DNA from: Asterella californica
Lineage: Eukaryota > Streptophyta > Marchantiopsida > Marchantiales > Aytoniaceae
Assembly (NCBI GenBank): GCA_036924285.1
Contig: JAYKYS010000017.1
Location: 5,747,501 to 5,811,500, forward strand
DNA length: 64,000 nt
Direction of reading: 5' to 3'
Shown in pieces: positions 30,235-41,660 of this stretch. The notes beneath the pieces were generated by a model. The model searched no databases, was not told where the DNA came from, and saw only the letters and a list, made by a program, of their open reading frames with translations. The translations under genes were made by a program, and so were the position numbers. The stretch's first letter is position 1, and every line of letters starts with the position of its first letter.

Positions 30235-33200
30235 TGTGGTGCCCACAAATTACAGGATTCACGAATTTTTGAAATTTTTGAGATTAATAACTTATTGGTA
30301 AAACTGAAGAAGCGTTGTTACTTAAGATTACGGCTTCCTTATCAAGAAGATGATCTTAAGGGCTGTTTGTAATAATAAGTTGACTTCTTCGGAAGACGAC
30401 CGTCTTCCGAAGAGCGTCTTCTCGGTGGTGTCTTCGGAAGACGGAAGACGGCGGAAGACAGAAGACGCTTCGGAAGATTGGAATATCTTCGGAAGACTGT
30501 CTTCGGAAGTCGATTGTACACAATTCGTATCAAGAGTGGATTTGCTTTGCTTTTGTGTTAAGAGAGGCTTGGTACGAATCCTGAGTGGCTTGGTGAGTTG
30601 TTTTGTTATTTCGAGAAGTTGGAAGTCGGGAACTAGGTCTGTGCCTCCCGGTCTTCCAAGCTTCTCAACTCCACATCTTCCTAGAGAGACTAGAAGACTG
30701 AAAGGCTGGCAAAATGAGCGAGAAGACGTGAGGGTCCATTACGGGTCTCTTCTGTCCGACCCATAGCAGCCTATTCCTTCTTCTTCCTGAACTTAGAAGA
30801 GAGTTGTGAGAAGTCTTGCTGGCAGAATCTGGAGAGAATGGTCGAGGGTCATGTCTTCCCATCATGCAGCAAGCTTCTTCTGAGTGTGTATGAGAGGTGA
30901 GAAGTCAGAAGAACAGAGTGCAAATGTCTTGAGTCTGTTGTGAAGATAGATTGCGTGTAGGAAGCAGAAGACAGGTAAGACCAGTGAAGGGAAGCCTGGC
31001 TTCCGGAGGTCTTCCGAGAACGTTATTGAATCGGAAGCTGTCCCGGGAGTCTTCCCAGAGGCCACTGTCACCGCAAGAGCCCGCAACCATCTTCTGAACC
31101 TTTCATATACTCTACTTCTCGCATATCTTGATCTTCTGTTAGGAACTAGGATTTAATGCAAGGTGGGTTGTCTTCTTAGTAATCCATGCGAGGCCTTGCT
31201 TAGTTAGGATTGAGTAGATATAGCCCGGAAGACGAGAGGAAGTTAGGAAGCACTGTTAGAATCCCGGAAGACGGAGTAGCTGTCTTCTGGAAGACTAGAT
31301 TCGTCTTCTGAGAGTGGAAGCTATACTGTGAGGACTTAGGGAAGGACTGATCCTTCGACTCACAACAAGTACGTCACTTCTTCCAAGGAGTTAGCGTAGC
31401 TGAAGAAGAGCAACTAGGAGTTACAGGCGCGCTTACAGCAGCTTGACCAGGAGGTTCTGCGAGTACGAGATAAGTTCATCGCCCTTGCAGAAGAGAAGAT
31501 GACGTGGAAGACTCTGAGAGAAGCCGCAAAAGCGCGAGTTGCAGCTGAGAAGACGCAACGGGAAGCAGCGGAAGCCCGTGCACAAGGATTACTAGCTCAC
31601 TCGGTGGAGGTACTTCAGAAGAAGTTTAACTTCACCGCGGGTAGGAAGCTCCTTACCTTAGCTAGAGAGTGGGACGAGGAGTCCAAGGCAATGTTGGTGG
31701 AATGCCGGGAGAGCATGTTCAGGTACTTGGATCGGCAAATAGAGGGAGTGAAGACACTTTATGGTCTTCCCTCGCTTCCGATACCTACAACTGCATCTTC
31801 TCAAGCACCAACATCATCAACAGGACCAGACTTGGAGAAAGAAGAGTTCGACCTCGCTGTACACTTGGTAGTGACAGCATTGGAAGCCGAGAAGAACTCG
31901 AAAGATGCCTCGGAAGACAAGACGTCTTCTGGAAGACAGGAAGGAAGACCGTCTTCCCAGGTATTCCGTGTGGAGGAAGCGACTTCCCCGGACCCCTATG
32001 AGATCACCATGGCTCCCAGTGTCGAACTAGTGCTTCAGAAGAGCGAGGAAGCACAAGTCGACCCAGCTTCCCAGAAGACGCTTCTGTCTTCCGAAGCAGC
32101 AGCAGCAGAGCCAGCGACGAACATGGAGGAGGAGGCCACCTCAGCGACACCCGAGGTAATTACACGGCTTCCCAGCCTATTAGAAGCCGATTTAAGTAGT
32201 TCATGTAGGAATAGATCAGGTGGAAATGGCATCTGAGCCATTAGAATAGATAAGCAAAGCCCAGAAGATCAGGAGCTTATCCAAACTTAGTAAGTGCCCA
32301 AAATGCTATATTAAGAAAAAACAGGTCCAATTTAATTTTAGATCAGTGACCATGTGGTAGAGTAGACAACGCAGGGTAAACAACCAGATGGCTAATTAGG
32401 AAAGGGGAACCATTTTTTGCATGCGGGGTGGCAGCATGCTGACGGTGTCCATCTCTCCTTGATTGTAGTCAAAGATTGGAGGGGATTCCCTCTGCGTCTG
32501 AAGGCAAATGGTTAAGTAGGATCACAGAGTAGGAATTAGGAGTTCTGCACAAACATCAACATTTTACGATGCAGACTCATAGCACATTAGACCTGTGTGG
32601 AGAATTGAGTTCTGCACACACATTCCAATCTTACGGTGCAGACAGATTAGACACACTCGGAATCTTAATTTACTCTTTTCATCTTGTTTTCTCTTGTTTG
32701 GATTTTCTTATCTTCCCCATCTTCTCCCATCTTCCCCATCTTCTTACCTTCTTCTAGTGAGTTTCCGAGACTTCTATTGAGCTTCCGTGAAGGTGAATGT
32801 CGTTGTAGTGCTGCAGGAAGACTATTTTCGTAGACAGAAGCCTGGGAAGGCTACAGGGGGCATACACCCTGTGCATTATCTAACCCGTTGGAATATGAGT
32901 GTGAGAATAAGGTGTAACGACCGTTACGAGTCGACTTCTGCGAAGCCGGACAATCTTCTGGAGGTGTGAGAAGACGAGTTGAACCCCCAGAAGACGAGAA
33001 TCGCTTCGGGAAGACGGTATCGAGAAGACCGGAAGAAGCAATCTGGAAGCAGGAAGATCGTCTTCCCGAGCTTCTCTGTGAATAGTTGTGTGATATTGTA
33101 ATTGGTAGTTGTTTGTTTAGTTCCAGAGCACCATTTGGTGTGTCTGGAAGACGTGTTGTTTTGTGTGGTTTTGTGAGAAGACAGGATTCCTAGGCAAAAC

Positions 33201-33321
33201 CCGTGTGTTTGTGTGTTTGAACAGATCTTAGAACTTAGAGCAGCGTTACTTGTGCAAATCCTCTGTGGGAACGATATCTTGTATAATAAATGGGCAAAAG
33301 GAGAAATCCTACGTCACTACA
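30235..33321 (+). repeat. 3' LTR, 3087 bp
   Basis: Matches the 5' LTR closely end to end. Differences are a ~26-bp extra stretch near 30478, loss of one GGAAGACAGG repeat unit, and a deletion at about 32657 that removes sequence corresponding to ~24410-25085. It is followed by target duplication ACATT. Confidence 0.9.
31499..32236 (+). CDS. Coiled-coil accessory protein encoded inside the 3' LTR
   Basis: 245 codons, the counterpart of 23226-24044 with about 95% of residues the same by eye. It is one repeat unit (SSGRQEGRP) shorter and ends in a stop (GGNGI-TGA) where the 5' copy runs 27 codons further. KKFNFTAGRK and RYLDRQIEGVKTLYG are unchanged. Both LTR copies of the frame stay open despite many single-base differences in the surrounding LTR. 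This may reflect coding constraint before insertion, or simply recent insertion. Confidence 0.65.
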   Translation: MTWKTLREAAKARVAAEKTQREAAEARAQGLLAHSVEVLQKKFNFTAGRKLLTLAREWDEESKAMLVECRESMFRYLDRQIEGVKTLYGLPSLPIPTTASSQAPTSSTGPDLEKEEFDLAVHLVVTALEAEKNSKDASEDKTSSGRQEGRPSSQVFRVEEATSPDPYEITMAPSVELVLQKSEEAQVDPASQKTLLSSEAAAAEPATNMEEEATSATPEVITRLPSLLEADLSSSCRNRSGGNGI

Positions 33322-34457
33322 ACATTTCTCTCCAGATTTTGCCAGCAAGACTTCTCACAATTCTCATCTAAAGTTCAGGAAGAAGAAGCAACGGACTGTT
33401 ATGGATCAGATAGAAGAGATACGTGGAGGACCCTCACATCTTCTCGTGCATTCTGTCTGTCTTTCTAATCTTCTAGCACTCTAGGAAGATGTGGATTGGA
33501 GAAACTAGGAATCTTGAGGCACTGACCAGAATCCCAATTTCATGCGTCTTGAAACAAATATCAGCTCTCTTCCAATTTCACTCCGGATTCACATCAAGCT
33601 TCTCACAACTCAAATTCCAATCCAATCCAACTACTTGATGTGAATTTCAAACATTCGGCTTTTGGAAATGTCCAAACATTTAAACAAGTCTTCTGTCCAC
33701 AGATTCTGAGACAAAAGCACAGTGGGATAGGAAAATTGATAGACAGAACAAAGAATTTTGGAACAGAGGAAGAAGAAGCTCAATTTTGATTATTCGAGAA
33801 GGAATTGAGAAGGGGGCTGTTGAAAATTGGATAGCATTTTCGCGTCCAATTCTCTCAGAAGAAATGTCAAGGAAGGGAGGGATCGATATGCTTCTTGCAA
33901 AAAATCGAGGATGCGTGGAAACACAGGAATAGAAGGACGAGAGCGAGGGGAAAAGAAAAGAAGCGAGAAAAACACAATACTGGACTTCTAATGTGCTACG
34001 CTTCTGAAAGTTATCGAGCCAATTCTCTGTTCTAGGTCGAAATAGCTGTCTGGGTATCAGAAATGTTATAATTTCTCTGCTCAGAACGTTTCTGCTCATA
34101 TCTCGGTGCTCTGATTTGATCTCAAGCTGATTTTTCGTATGTGTCTTCAGTAGGACCTCATTTACATGTAGGAGAAGTTCTGAAGCTTAAACCATCGTAT
34201 GTTTCTGATTCTTGACTGTTAAAGTTCACTATTTGATCTTATTACTGTTAGGTCGACCTGATTTTTGTTTTCTGAGCATACTAGAGGATCCATTCGACCT
34301 GTGTGAGGGTTTGTAGTGTCCTTATGAACTGAAGCCTACCGCTGTAGTAAGCAACCACAGCCTGAACCTCAACACTTCTTTGAGTAGATCACCACGGTGA
34401 GAAGTCCAACGCTTCTCTGAGTAGTTGTATCACAACTTTCACGATCATATCACAACT
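33322..34457 (-). repeat. Inverted LTR copy, right part, grading into unassigned AT-rich DNA
   Basis: 33327-33500 on the minus strand continues the LTR interrupted at 21994 (CTCCAGATTTTGCCAGCAAG). From ~33500 to 34457 there is no match to the LTR and no credible gene. The 139-codon minus frame at 33680-34099 lacks any domain or codon pattern. Confidence 0.6.
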
Positions 34458-35230
34458 TGTGGTACCCACAAATTACAGGATTCACAAATTTTTGAAACTT
34501 TTGAGATTAATAACCTGTTTGTATAACTGAAGAAGTGTTGTTACTTAAGATTACGGCTTCCTTAGAAGGAAGATGATCTTATGAGCTTTTTGTAATAATA
34601 AGTTGACTTCTTCAGAAGACGACCGTCTTCCGGGAAGCGTCTTCTCAGTTGCGTCTTCGGAAGACGGAAGACGGCGGAAGACACGCATCTTCCGGAAGAC
34701 AGCGACCGCGGAGGCCTAACCATGAATTTCCAGGTAAAGGAGTAGGTGTACCTACTAGGTAACACCAAGGTGGTAGGTAGGTCGGGTAAGCCATCTAGGG
34801 TCGAAACTCCTAATCTGCGGGAAAGATGCGCAGGAAGCGCATTAGCGCATTCCAGCTTCCCACAGCAAGCACGCTTCTTGAGAAGATCGATTTCAAAGGG
34901 TGAGCTTCGAGTGAGGAGACAGCGAGGTGAAATTTAGTGAGGATAGGATCGATTAGAAGCTAGAAGGAAGACGAGGTCAAATTGCTGAAGCGCAGGAAGC
35001 ATATTAGGTGAAAAGTGCGAGGCCTTGCTTAGTTAGGATTGTTTAGATATAGCTCGGAAGACGAGAGCTATCTAGGAAGTACTGTTAGAATCCCGAAAGA
35101 CAGAGTAGCTGTCTTCTGGAAGACTAGTTTCGTCTTCTGAGAAGTAGAAGCTAGACTGTGGGCACTTGGGAAGGACTGAGCCTTCAGCTCACAGTAAGTA
35201 CGTGTGACTTAGTGCAACAGATCTTTCAGT

Positions 35231-35437
35231 ATGTCGATGCATCCTCGAGGGTTGGTGCTACCCGCAGCAGAGTTGGCCGAGGCCACCCCCTTCCTCAAGG
35301 AGTTGGGTCTCGACTTCGTCCTATGGGATTGGAACCTCGCTGACCAAGGACTTCTGGAGGAGGTTTGGGCAGCATTACCGCCTCGCAACCGTGTACCTGC
35401 GAAGGCAGGCGTAGCTCAAGGAAGATCATCTTCCTAG
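35231..35437 (+). pseudogene. Start of the LTR-borne accessory protein
   Basis: 68 codons (RGLVLPAAELAEATPFLKEL, FVLWDWNLADQG) that match the minus-strand frame at 21329-21520 (ASSRVGAITSRADLG). Beyond the stop, other frames continue with a Trp/Leu-rich part up to ~35800. This N-terminal region looks like the globular part of plant transposon-associated proteins of unknown function, but I cannot name the family. Confidence 0.4.
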
Positions 35438-35488
35438 ACTGAAGATTGGTGGCGCAGGACCTTTCACAGACCAGAATCCGAGAACCGA

Positions 35489-35517
35489 GGGTAGGGTTTA
35501 GGGTTTAGGGTTTAGGG
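35489..35517 (+). repeat. Interstitial telomere-type repeat
   Basis: GGTAGGG followed by three TTTAGGG units. This is the Arabidopsis-type telomere repeat used by most streptophytes. It lies inside the LTR copy, between two parts of the accessory-protein frame. Confidence 0.85.
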
Positions 35518-35818
35518 ATTAGGCTTGAGAAGAAGATCTTGCCCAGGATCGTGAATGAGTGGCATGTGCCTGGGAGCACTTGTCTCTTCCTGGAGGACAA
35601 GCATGGAAGGAACGGTTGGAAGATAGAGTCTTACCGGGAGCCGAGGAAGCGACTTCTGGCGAAGCTGTTTCTGCATCTCTTTCCCAAGGGGAAAGGCGCA
35701 TAAGACGAGGTACCTTGGAGATCAGGACGTGGAGTTCATGGAAGTAGTGTGTGATGAAGGAGTGCCCGTCAACTGGGGCTCGTTCTTCCACGCGTATGTA
35801 TAGGCGGAGCTAGCGTAC

Positions 35819-37167
35819 TTGGGTACCCCGGCAGGAGGGCACTTAACACCTTTCCTGTGTTACTTGTACGTAGCCATGGGGGATCTCACGGAAGGACAGT
35901 TGGTAAGATATGGGCCAACAGGGCAACATGAGACGAAGGAGGAGACCTCGGAAGACGACGATCGAGCAGTAGCCGCAACTCCCTCTCCCACTCTAATGCC
36001 GCAGCTGAGACCGAGCACTCATCAGAAGACGCTTCTGGTGAGGGAAGATGACTCCAGTGGGTCGGAAGACGTCACGCCTCTGAGGAAGATGGGTCTTAGA
36101 AGTGTACCTAGGAAGCCCACCTCCCTCATTCATTCAGGATCGGAGTCTGACTCGGAGGAAGAGCCGTTGAGTACCAGATCGGAGCAGAAGATCGCTTCTG
36201 CAACACCAGGGAGTCTTCCGAAGACTCCAGAAGACGACGGATGGATGGACACTCCTACTGCAATGCGAGGAAGCGTAGTGAAGAGGACCGCTTCTACCAG
36301 GGGGAGAGATCTTCCACCCGGAAGATGAGAAGAGTAACTTCTTCCCGTGCGCAGAAGCAGAAGGTCATTATGGTGGAAGAGTCATCCTTGCCTCTGGAAG
36401 ACAAGGTCGACACCTCAGAGCGAGTGGTGGAGATGAACTTGTCTTCCGCAAGAAGAAGACTGGAAGAGTTCAGCGTCTTCTTCCACGCAGAGATCCAGCC
36501 AGCTATGGAGTTGCTGGAGAAGAGAGCGAAGGCTCAGGAGAAGCCGCTACAGTCTGGATTCGGTCTACGCACCTTGATGCGTCAGGAAGAAGACCAGAAG
36601 AAGACAGAAGCGCTGGAAGCTAGTCTCCGAACCACGGAGAAGCTCGCAGCAAGGTACAAGACGGAAGCAGCCGCTTCTGCCAAGGAGCTTACTCAACTGA
36701 GGAAGAGCAACCAGGAGCTGCAGGCGCGCTTACAACAGCGTGACCAGGAGATTCTCCGAGTGCGTGGGAAGATCACCGTCCTTGCAGAGGAGAAGACAAC
36801 ATGGAAGACGCAGTGAGAAGCCGCAGAAGCGCGAGTTGCAGAGGAGAAGATGCAGCGGGAAGCAGCGGAAGCTCGTGCGCAGGAGATGCTAACACAGTCG
36901 GTGGGAGCACTTCGAAAGAAGTTCAACTTCACCGCGGGTAGGAAGTTGCTTACCTTGGCTAGAGAGTGGGACGAGGAGTCCAGAGCGAGGTTGGTAGAAT
37001 GCAAGGAGAGCATGTTCAGGTATTTGGATCGGCAGATAGAGGGAGTGAAGACACTCTATGGTCTTCCTTTGATTCCGCCACTTGCAACTGCGTCTTCCCA
37101 AGCTCCAGCACCATCGACTGATCCGGATTGGAGAAGGACGAGTTCGACCTCGCTGTGCACTTGGTAG
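35819..37167 (+). pseudogene. LTR-borne accessory protein: central and coiled-coil parts
   Basis: The frame 35819-36328 (GTPAGGHLTPFLCYLYVAMG, then an acidic Ser-rich linker) shifts near 36300 into 36241-36816, a long coiled coil (NLSSARRRLEEFSVFF, LRKSNQELQARLQQRDQE). After one TGA at 36814, where other copies have CGA, the same phase continues to 37167 with RKKFNFTAGRKLLTLAREWD and RYLDRQIEGVKTLYG. Counting all parts, the protein would be ~650-700 residues: globular N-terminus, charged linker, coiled coil, conserved C-terminal block. No known catalytic motif. This is the longest version of the frame in the window. Confidence 0.6.
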
Positions 37168-38897
37168 TGACAGCGTTGGAAGCCGAGAAGACACCGGATA
37201 ATGCCCCGTAAGACAAGAAGAAGAGCTGTCTTCCCAGGTATTCCGCGTGTAGGAAGCGACTTCCTCGGACCCCTATGAGGTCGCCATGGTCCCTAGTCCC
37301 GCACCAGTGCCTCAGAAGATGGAGGAAGCACCACTCGACCCAGCTTCCTAGAAGACGCTTCCGTCTTCCGAAGCAGAAGCTGAAGTAGAAGCTGAAGTAG
37401 AGTCGGAAGCTGAAGCCGAAGTCGAGGAAGAAGCAGCAGCAACAACAGCAGGGTCAGCGACGACTATAGAGGAGGCCACCTCAGTGACACCCGAGGTAAT
37501 CGCAGGGCTTCTCAGCCCATCAGAAGCTGAGCTAGTAGTTCCGATAGGAGTCGATCAGGTAGAGATTGCCACCGAGCAATCAGAGTAGCTAGTAACCGAA
37601 GTTGACAATTCCAGATTTAGTAAGATCGAACATGCTGTCTTAAGGGTGGTAGTTTTCAGTGTAAAATTAATAGGCAGCCATGTGGCAAAGTAGGAAGCGC
37701 AAGAATATGCAGGGGAAACCGTTTGCATGTGGAGAGGCAGCTTTTCTCTCCCTGGTGGTGGTTCCTCTGTGTTCTCGTGGTGAAGGCATAAGTAGGATCG
37801 AAGAGTAGGAATTCGGGCTGCTACCACATGCTCATACACATCTTTCAGTGCAGTCAGAGACACATGAGTTGGGTAGTCACACACACTATGAGTGCAGAAG
37901 CTTAATTCGTGTCTCCTGGGTGGTGGATTTCCTTGAATTCGCTCCTAATTGTGCATGGGAAGTGTTCTTCTTGAGTGGCGATGACTGTCAACAGGTGTGG
38001 CATTGTAGCTTGACTCGTCCAGTAGAGCACTTAGGATCTGCGTATAGACGGTCTTATGGGTAAGGGATCCCAGAAGACAGAGTAGTCAGAGCAGCGAAGT
38101 GAAGAAGAAAGAAGCCTTCTTCCCACAGCAGAAGACGACATCCTCAAGAAGAAGACGATGCAACTGTACGTACGTTGGTTGTCTTCCTCCCCAAACTATT
38201 ACAAGCAGAGATGGCTTGTTAGTCAGGATCCGGACTAGAAGCCTGTCGGAATCTTAATTTCTCCTTTTCATCTTGTTTTCTCTTGTTTGGATTTTCTCTT
38301 CTTCCCCATCTTCTCTCATCTTCCCCACCTTCTTACTTTCTTCTAGTGAGCTTCCGAGACTTCTATTGAGCTTCCGTGAAGGTGAATGTCGTTGTAGTGC
38401 TGCAGGAAGACCATTTCCGTAGGCAGAAGTCTGGGAAGGCTACAGGGGGCATACACCCTGTGATTAATCTAACCCGTTGTGATGTGAGTGGAAGAGTAAG
38501 GTGTAATGGCCGTTGCTAGTCGACTTATGTGGAGCAGGGCAATCTTCTGGAGGTGTGAGAAGACGAGCTGAATCCCCAGAAGACGAGAATCGCTTCGGGA
38601 AGACGGTATCGAGAAGACCGAAAGAAGTGACATGGAAGCAGGAAGATCGTTTTCCCGAGCTTCTCTGTGAGTTGTGTGATATTTTAGTTAGTAGTTGTTT
38701 GTTTAGTTCCAGAGCACCTTTTTGCGTGTCTGGAAGACGTGTGGTTTTATGAGAAGACGGGATTTCTAGACAAAACCCGTGTGTTTGTGTGTTTGAACAG
38801 ATCTTAGAACTTAGAGCAGCGTTACTTGTGCAAATCCTCTGTGGCAACGATATCTTGTATACTAAATGGGCAAAAGGAGTAATCATGCGTCACTACA

Positions 38898-39353
38898 TAG
38901 CCAGAAGGTTCCGCCCTTCTCAGAAAAACTCTCACCACAACAACGCGCTTCCAGTGTTCTCCTCAATTTCAAATCGAGTAGAGAAGCAGAAAAGAAAGCT
39001 ATGGTGCTACTACGCCTCTGACTTCCCTGTCTTTTCCTTCGTGTTTTAGGTAATTGTTTGATCGACCATAGCCCTACCTACCATGGTAGTGACTGTCCTT
39101 TAGGTATATCTAACCTCACTTAGTTGGTGCATGATTGGTACTTCTCGCGGTTGCAATCACCATCTTCTTGGGAAGCACACTCTGTCTTTCGTCTTCTAGC
39201 TTTGGAAGAAGTTGGCTTCTTCTCATGAATTCATCTTCCCGTTAAGCAGTGTGTAAACTTAAGTAATAAGGTTATTTCAATTATATAGACATATCATTAA
39301 CTTAAAATTTTCAAAAAAATCTCCAATCTTGCAAATTGTGGGCACCACATGTA
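38898..39353 (-). repeat. Inverted LTR start of the GAAGAC-rich family
   Basis: On the minus strand 39353 begins TGTGGTGCCCACAATTTG and runs through the same AT-rich first ~120 bp (AAGTTAATGA..., TTACTTAAG) as the LTR starts at 21995 and 30235. It precedes the block interrupted at 38897, so it is probably the beginning of the same inverted LTR that continues at 33500 and 21990. Confidence 0.6.
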
Positions 39354-40431
39354 CTCTCACCTAAACTCATGGTAGTCGTCCATAAGCGGTCCGTCCAAGT
39401 GTTGAAACAACCCCTTCCACGCCATGAAGAGTGTAAACAACTACGAATTTTTCATTTGTTGCATGTTGCACCAACTGTCGAACTCCTATATGAAGTCATC
39501 GAACTCAACAGTACTCATTGTATCGAGTATCGTCTAAGATCTTTTGTGGTCTCATAGATCTCGTCCACGTCCCACAACAACAATGTTGCGACACAGTATG
39601 TAACTTATATCGACGCATCACCTAGAGCGATATCCGTCGTCGATAAAACTGATGATAATGATTGATACCTCACGTCATTAAGGATAAATCCACCGTGTCC
39701 TTCGAGACTTCTCGAGAACTACGTCATGACAAAACCTCATGCCAATCATGAACAAACCGTTCAAACTAGAGCATTGACAAGTCGGTATCACATGTGGTCA
39801 CAACTAGTCCTTATATGCTCGTACTGAGCTAACCTATCCCCTACTAAGGTGGATACGGACGACTTGTACTTGCCATCACCACATAATTCCTATGGTCTGT
39901 TGGTCCGCAAGTCCAACCTCACCGTAAGAGAAACAAATATAGTCTGACTTGTCCGCAATTCCAACCTCACTATCAACAAAACACTAGAGTGAAATCACTA
40001 TAGAACATCAACATCAACACAAGCAAACATGGCGTACAAACATGAAACAAAGCATGAAAGGGGTCCAATCACAAGAAGTTCAAACAAGAACCCTCCACAC
40101 AAAACATACGCGAAAAGAGAAATCCAACTTTCCTCAGACTGACTATACCTCCATTTGCATAATATATGACAATTGACAGTTACGAATGGTATACAGAGTC
40201 ATTAACTAGATGTCCTACTAGCTAGTAGTCTCCACCCATATCCACCACATTGCATCTAGTACTCACACCACCAAACATCTTCTCACATGTACTACCCTTC
40301 CATCTAACGCATAGAATATGCATTGGCTCTCCCTACTAGAATAAAAGTCATCTCACCACTACTCTCCGCATGTCCAACATTTGCTTCTAGAGCCTTTAGG
40401 AAGTGTGTAAATACCTACGTGCTTCCTTATG

Positions 40432-40539
40432 TAACACCAAGAGCAACTGGTTTAATATAGATGAACAACGGACTAGGAGCAATTAAGCAACTTCACCAAG
40501 AATAGTTTTGGGATGGATTACCTGTCTGATTTTGGAACC
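40432..40539 (+). other. tRNA/5S rRNA-like block, second copy
   Basis: ACACCAAGAGC...TTAAGCA...AATAGTTTTGGGATGG aligns with the blocks at 4405-4575 (minus) and 50553-50660. The A-box half is more decayed here (ACTGGTTTAAT). It is antisense to its Ty3 leader, as in the other copies. Confidence 0.45.
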
Positions 40540-40581
40540 CCTCACACAACTAGAAAGTTATAACTTTCTAGTTGTGTGAGG
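40540..40581. repeat. Perfect 42-bp palindrome
   Basis: CCTCACACAACTAGAAAGTTA and its exact reverse complement meet without a spacer. It lies at the edge of the tRNA/5S-like block. Confidence 0.95.
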
Positions 40582-40899
40582 ACTCTAACTCGCACGCTCT
40601 CCTCCACTTCGCAAATCGCAAATGAGCAATCCGTTTTCACGCCTTCAAAGCCTCTCTAGCCCATAGCTCACTATACCTCAAAGCCTCTTATTGCCTCACA
40701 AATCGTATGCCACACTGCGACACCTCTGCACACCTTCCACCACGCTTCACTACACTACACTGAATTCAAAATTGTGCAACATATGTCGAAATGTGCAACA
40801 TATCATGTCAAAAATCCACGCGTACTCTTCTACGACACAAAAATGTTTGATGTGAATTCAAATCTCAATCAAATCGAATGATTTTGGTTGTGTTAGAAC

Positions 40900-41660
40900 C
40901 GTCTCGTTCAGTCTGATATTGAAATTGCTATAGATCTGAAAGAGGTACTAGATGAGAGAGTACTCAATATCAAGATTGAGGTTATCTTACAAGAGGTTCT
41001 TGGGATTTCCAAGGAGTTTCATGATGTCATTATTGACACTTTCTAACAAAAAAAACTATTGATAGAAGAAATCACTGTGTCCAACGCATTAGACACAATG
41101 ATATCAGAAGAAAAAGAAGAGCTAGAATTAGCTCAATGCTGCATCAATCGTAAGGTTCGATTTGAGGATGACAATGATAACAAGATCTCTAGTAATTACA
41201 CTAGAGGACATTGAGCTGGAGCTAGCATAGAAGCCTTAGTGAAGGTTGGAGAGATGATAGATCCGGTGGTTGCTCTCATTGATCATGGATCTGAGATCAA
41301 TATTATCTCTAAGGACATCTACAAGCAAGGTAGATGAGCTATTGATACAGATCATGGTTGGATGATCCAAGCAGCGAACAACATACGAGGAGAACTCTAT
41401 GGAGCTTGTCTTGATGTAAAAGTGAAAGTTGGAGATGTAACTATTGAACAGAATTCTGTGTTCAACACAATACATCATACTTAATGATACTTGGTCGACC
41501 TTACATTACAGTTGTGAGGATGGAGACCAAGGTTTTGGAGGATGGATTTGCTTATGCACGGATCAGAAGTTAGGATGGCAAGAGAGCAGTACAATTTCTA
41601 ATTATATCAGCAAACCATGGGCGTTATTAGGAGTACTTGCATGTAAGATGTGAACCAAGT
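40900..41660 (+). pseudogene. Protease part of a 'DHG' Ty3 element
   Basis: The pre-protease segment (DLKEVLDERVLNIKIEV, LGISKEFHDVIIDTF) is followed by the protease VVALIDHGSEINIISKDIY and its second half (DHGWMIQAANN, MILGRPYITVV, then METKVLEDGFAYARI). The active site reads D-H-G where retropepsins normally have D-S/T-G. The same DHG is found in the related copy at 62800, so it is a family trait and not a mutation. Stops near 41045, 41200 and 41338 break the frame. The protease separates Gag and Pol proteins in active elements. Confidence 0.8.

Larger units (their letters stand above)
21995..33321 (+). mobile_element. GAAGAC-rich Ty3 retrotransposon with coding LTRs, internally deleted
   Basis: 11.3 kb with a clean ACATT duplication. 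5' LTR 21995-25734, primer site 25754-25766, gag 26112-27386, zinc knuckles and protease to 29126, truncated RT, a scrap before the integrase zinc domain, purine tract 30222-30230, 3' LTR 30235-33321. The TGGCGCCGCTGCC primer site matches the type used by plant Tat/Athila-like elements. Loss of the RT core, RNase H and integrase core makes it non-autonomous. The 3' LTR lacks ~650 bp present in the 5' LTR (about 24410-25085), so the two LTRs are otherwise very similar but differ by one deletion. Confidence 0.92.
34458..38897 (+). repeat. Third LTR copy of the GAAGAC-rich family, 4440 bp, without internal region
   Basis: Starts TGTGGTACCC and ends CACTACA like the other LTRs but keeps ~1.3 kb (about 35200-36600) that the LTRs of the 21995 element lack. 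That extra part encodes the N-terminal and central part of the accessory protein. No primer site follows 38897, and the bases on each side (CAACT/TAGCC) do not match, so it is either a rearranged solo LTR or a truncated element. Confidence 0.8.
39336..40880 (-). mobile_element. Inverted 5' end (leader and gag start) of a methyltransferase-type Ty3 copy
   Basis: On the minus strand 39570-39390 matches the gag N-terminus of the element at 5480-5690 (strand-matched words such as GAGTTCGACAGTTGGTGC). 39600-40880 matches its leader, with the Pol III-like block at 40432-40539. It is cut near 39350, at the edge of the GAAGAC-rich nest, and fades by 40880 before its LTR. It is non-coding apart from broken gag. 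Confidence 0.7.

Noticed and set aside
33680..34099. 139-codon minus-strand frame
   Set aside because: No domain, biased Ser/Phe/Arg composition, no copy elsewhere, and no start context or splice sites. Likely chance.
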